Below, in pieces: positions 63,233 to 64,000 of a stretch of DNA of 64,000 nt. Both the position numbers and the translations under genes were made by a program. Origin of the DNA: Streptomyces sp. SCL15-4 (GTDB taxonomy: Bacteria; Actinomycetota; Actinomycetes; Streptomycetales; Streptomycetaceae); the NCBI RefSeq assembly GCF_033366695.1, contig NZ_JAOBTQ010000001.1, positions 1,302,001 to 1,366,000 of the forward strand. The letters are read 5' to 3'. Each line of letters opens with the position of its first letter. Positions within the stretch are counted from its first letter, which is position 1. Under the pieces are notes generated by a model. It ran no database searches and was not told the origin of the DNA. It saw nothing but the letters and a program-made list of their open reading frames with translations.

Positions 63233-63526
63233 CCCCGGCCGGCCGGCGACGCGCCGCGAGCGCCCGGCGGCCCGCCCGGCCCCGGTGCGCGCATCCCGCC
63301 CCGCCCCGCCCGGCCGGACGTCGCCACCGGTTACGGCACCTTCCCGGACCCCGGCCGACGGGTGCCGTCCGGCACCGCGACCACCGCGCCCGCCGTCGGC
63401 GCCGGTCGCACCGGCAGGAGCGCGCACCGGCCCGCGGGCCGGTGGCGGTGACGAACGGCTGACAACCGCCCGCCCGCCGGTGCCGTCCGGAAAACCATCC
63501 CCGAGAGAGAGTCAGCAGGTCACCGC

Positions 63527-64000
63527 ATGCCCGCCGCACTTCGCCGGATCGACGTCCACCAGCACGTCACACCGCCCTTCTACGGCGCCCTGCTCGCCCA
63601 GGCGGGCATCGCCGAGGCGGGTGGCCGCGCCCTGCCCGACTGGAGTCCGCAGGCGGCGCTGGAGTCGATGGACCAGCTGGGCACCGCCACGGCCGTGGTG
63701 TCCGTCTCCACGCCCGGGACCGGGTTCCTCAGCGACCCGGCCGAGGCCGCCGGCCTGGCCCGGCGGCTCAACGACTTCTCCGCGGCCCTGGCCGCCGACC
63801 ACCCCGGCCGTTTCGGCTGGTTCGCCACCCTGCCCATGCCGGACGCCGACGCCGCCGTGAACGAGGCGCGCCGGGCCCTGCTCTCGCTGGGGGCCGACGG
63901 GGTCACCCTGCTCGCCAACACCCAGGGCGTCTACCTCGGCGCGCCCGGCCAGGACGCGCTGTGGCGGTGCCTGGACGAGCACGGCGCCGTGGTGTTCGTC
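63527..64000 (+). CDS. Amidohydrolase (ACMSD-like), N-terminal part
   Basis: The first 158 codons of an amidohydrolase-2 family enzyme; it runs off the end of the window. The metal site HxH is near the start (IDVHQHVTPPFY), followed by the FTLPMPDADAA-type strand (WFATLPMPDADAAVNEARRA) and LGADGVTLLANTQGVYLGAP, a layout shared with 2-amino-3-carboxymuconate-6-semialdehyde decarboxylase and related decarboxylases. ATG 63527 has GAGAGAGA and AGGT upstream. The remaining metal ligands lie beyond base 64,000, so the exact reaction cannot be assigned. Confidence 0.82.
   Translation, partial: MPAALRRIDVHQHVTPPFYGALLAQAGIAEAGGRALPDWSPQAALESMDQLGTATAVVSVSTPGTGFLSDPAEAAGLARRLNDFSAALAADHPGRFGWFATLPMPDADAAVNEARRALLSLGADGVTLLANTQGVYLGAPGQDALWRCLDEHGAVVFV

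Overview
The window looks like a chromosomal segment of a Streptomyces species or a close relative. GC is very high throughout, GTG starts are common, the reading frames are strongly biased to G/C at third positions, and the gene content is typical of the genus: LacI and SARP regulators, a large LuxR-type ATPase regulator, an Rpf-type muralytic enzyme, a GH92 mannosidase and a contractile injection system.

Layout. 1-4.5 kb: start of a sugar-binding lipoprotein divergent from a LacI regulator with operator-like sites between them, an amidase, a decayed acetyltransferase, a conserved-looking 57-residue protein and an HD-fold protein that lacks its metal-binding residues. 4.6-17.2 kb: housekeeping and metabolic genes (zinc-ribbon SDR oxidoreductase, wax ester synthase/DGAT, secreted GH92 mannosidase, FhuF-like protein, DMT permease with a long tail, Rpf-LysM-M23 enzyme, 6-phosphogluconate dehydrogenase, proline-rich protein, small acetyltransferase, panD). 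17.4-24.7 kb: phosphoketolase, then a scarred region holding a broken flavohemoglobin and a broken IS5-type transposase, a small secreted protein, an orphan tandem CBM20 protein and long gene-poor stretches. 24.7-29 kb: a membrane protein and a divergent pair of lipase and LuxR-type regulator.

29.3-58.6 kb holds a nearly complete contractile injection system (CIS, phage-tail-like particle). On the minus strand, about twenty tightly packed and mostly overlapping genes run from the cap protein (58,565) through two sheaths, two tube proteins, hub, spike, gp25, two gpJ-like baseplate proteins, a tail protein and three proteins sharing an N-terminal motif, to the tape measure, an AAA+ ATPase and a 102-residue protein (34,221). 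Converging on it from the plus strand is a 1,394-residue multi-domain protein with hydrophobic segments, a strongly basic linker and a C-terminal domain of visibly lower GC. It is followed after 15 bases by a leucine-rich-repeat protein. I read this pair as a CIS-associated polymorphic toxin and its immunity protein; that is inference. It is the most interesting part of the window.

58.7-64 kb: a small protein and a SARP-type regulator divergent from the CIS operon with an 11-bp-period repeat upstream, an endolysin-like amidase, a hypothetical protein, a cold-shock protein with an extension, a TetR regulator under a 32-bp perfect palindrome, and the start of an amidohydrolase. No rRNA, tRNA or CRISPR array was recognised.
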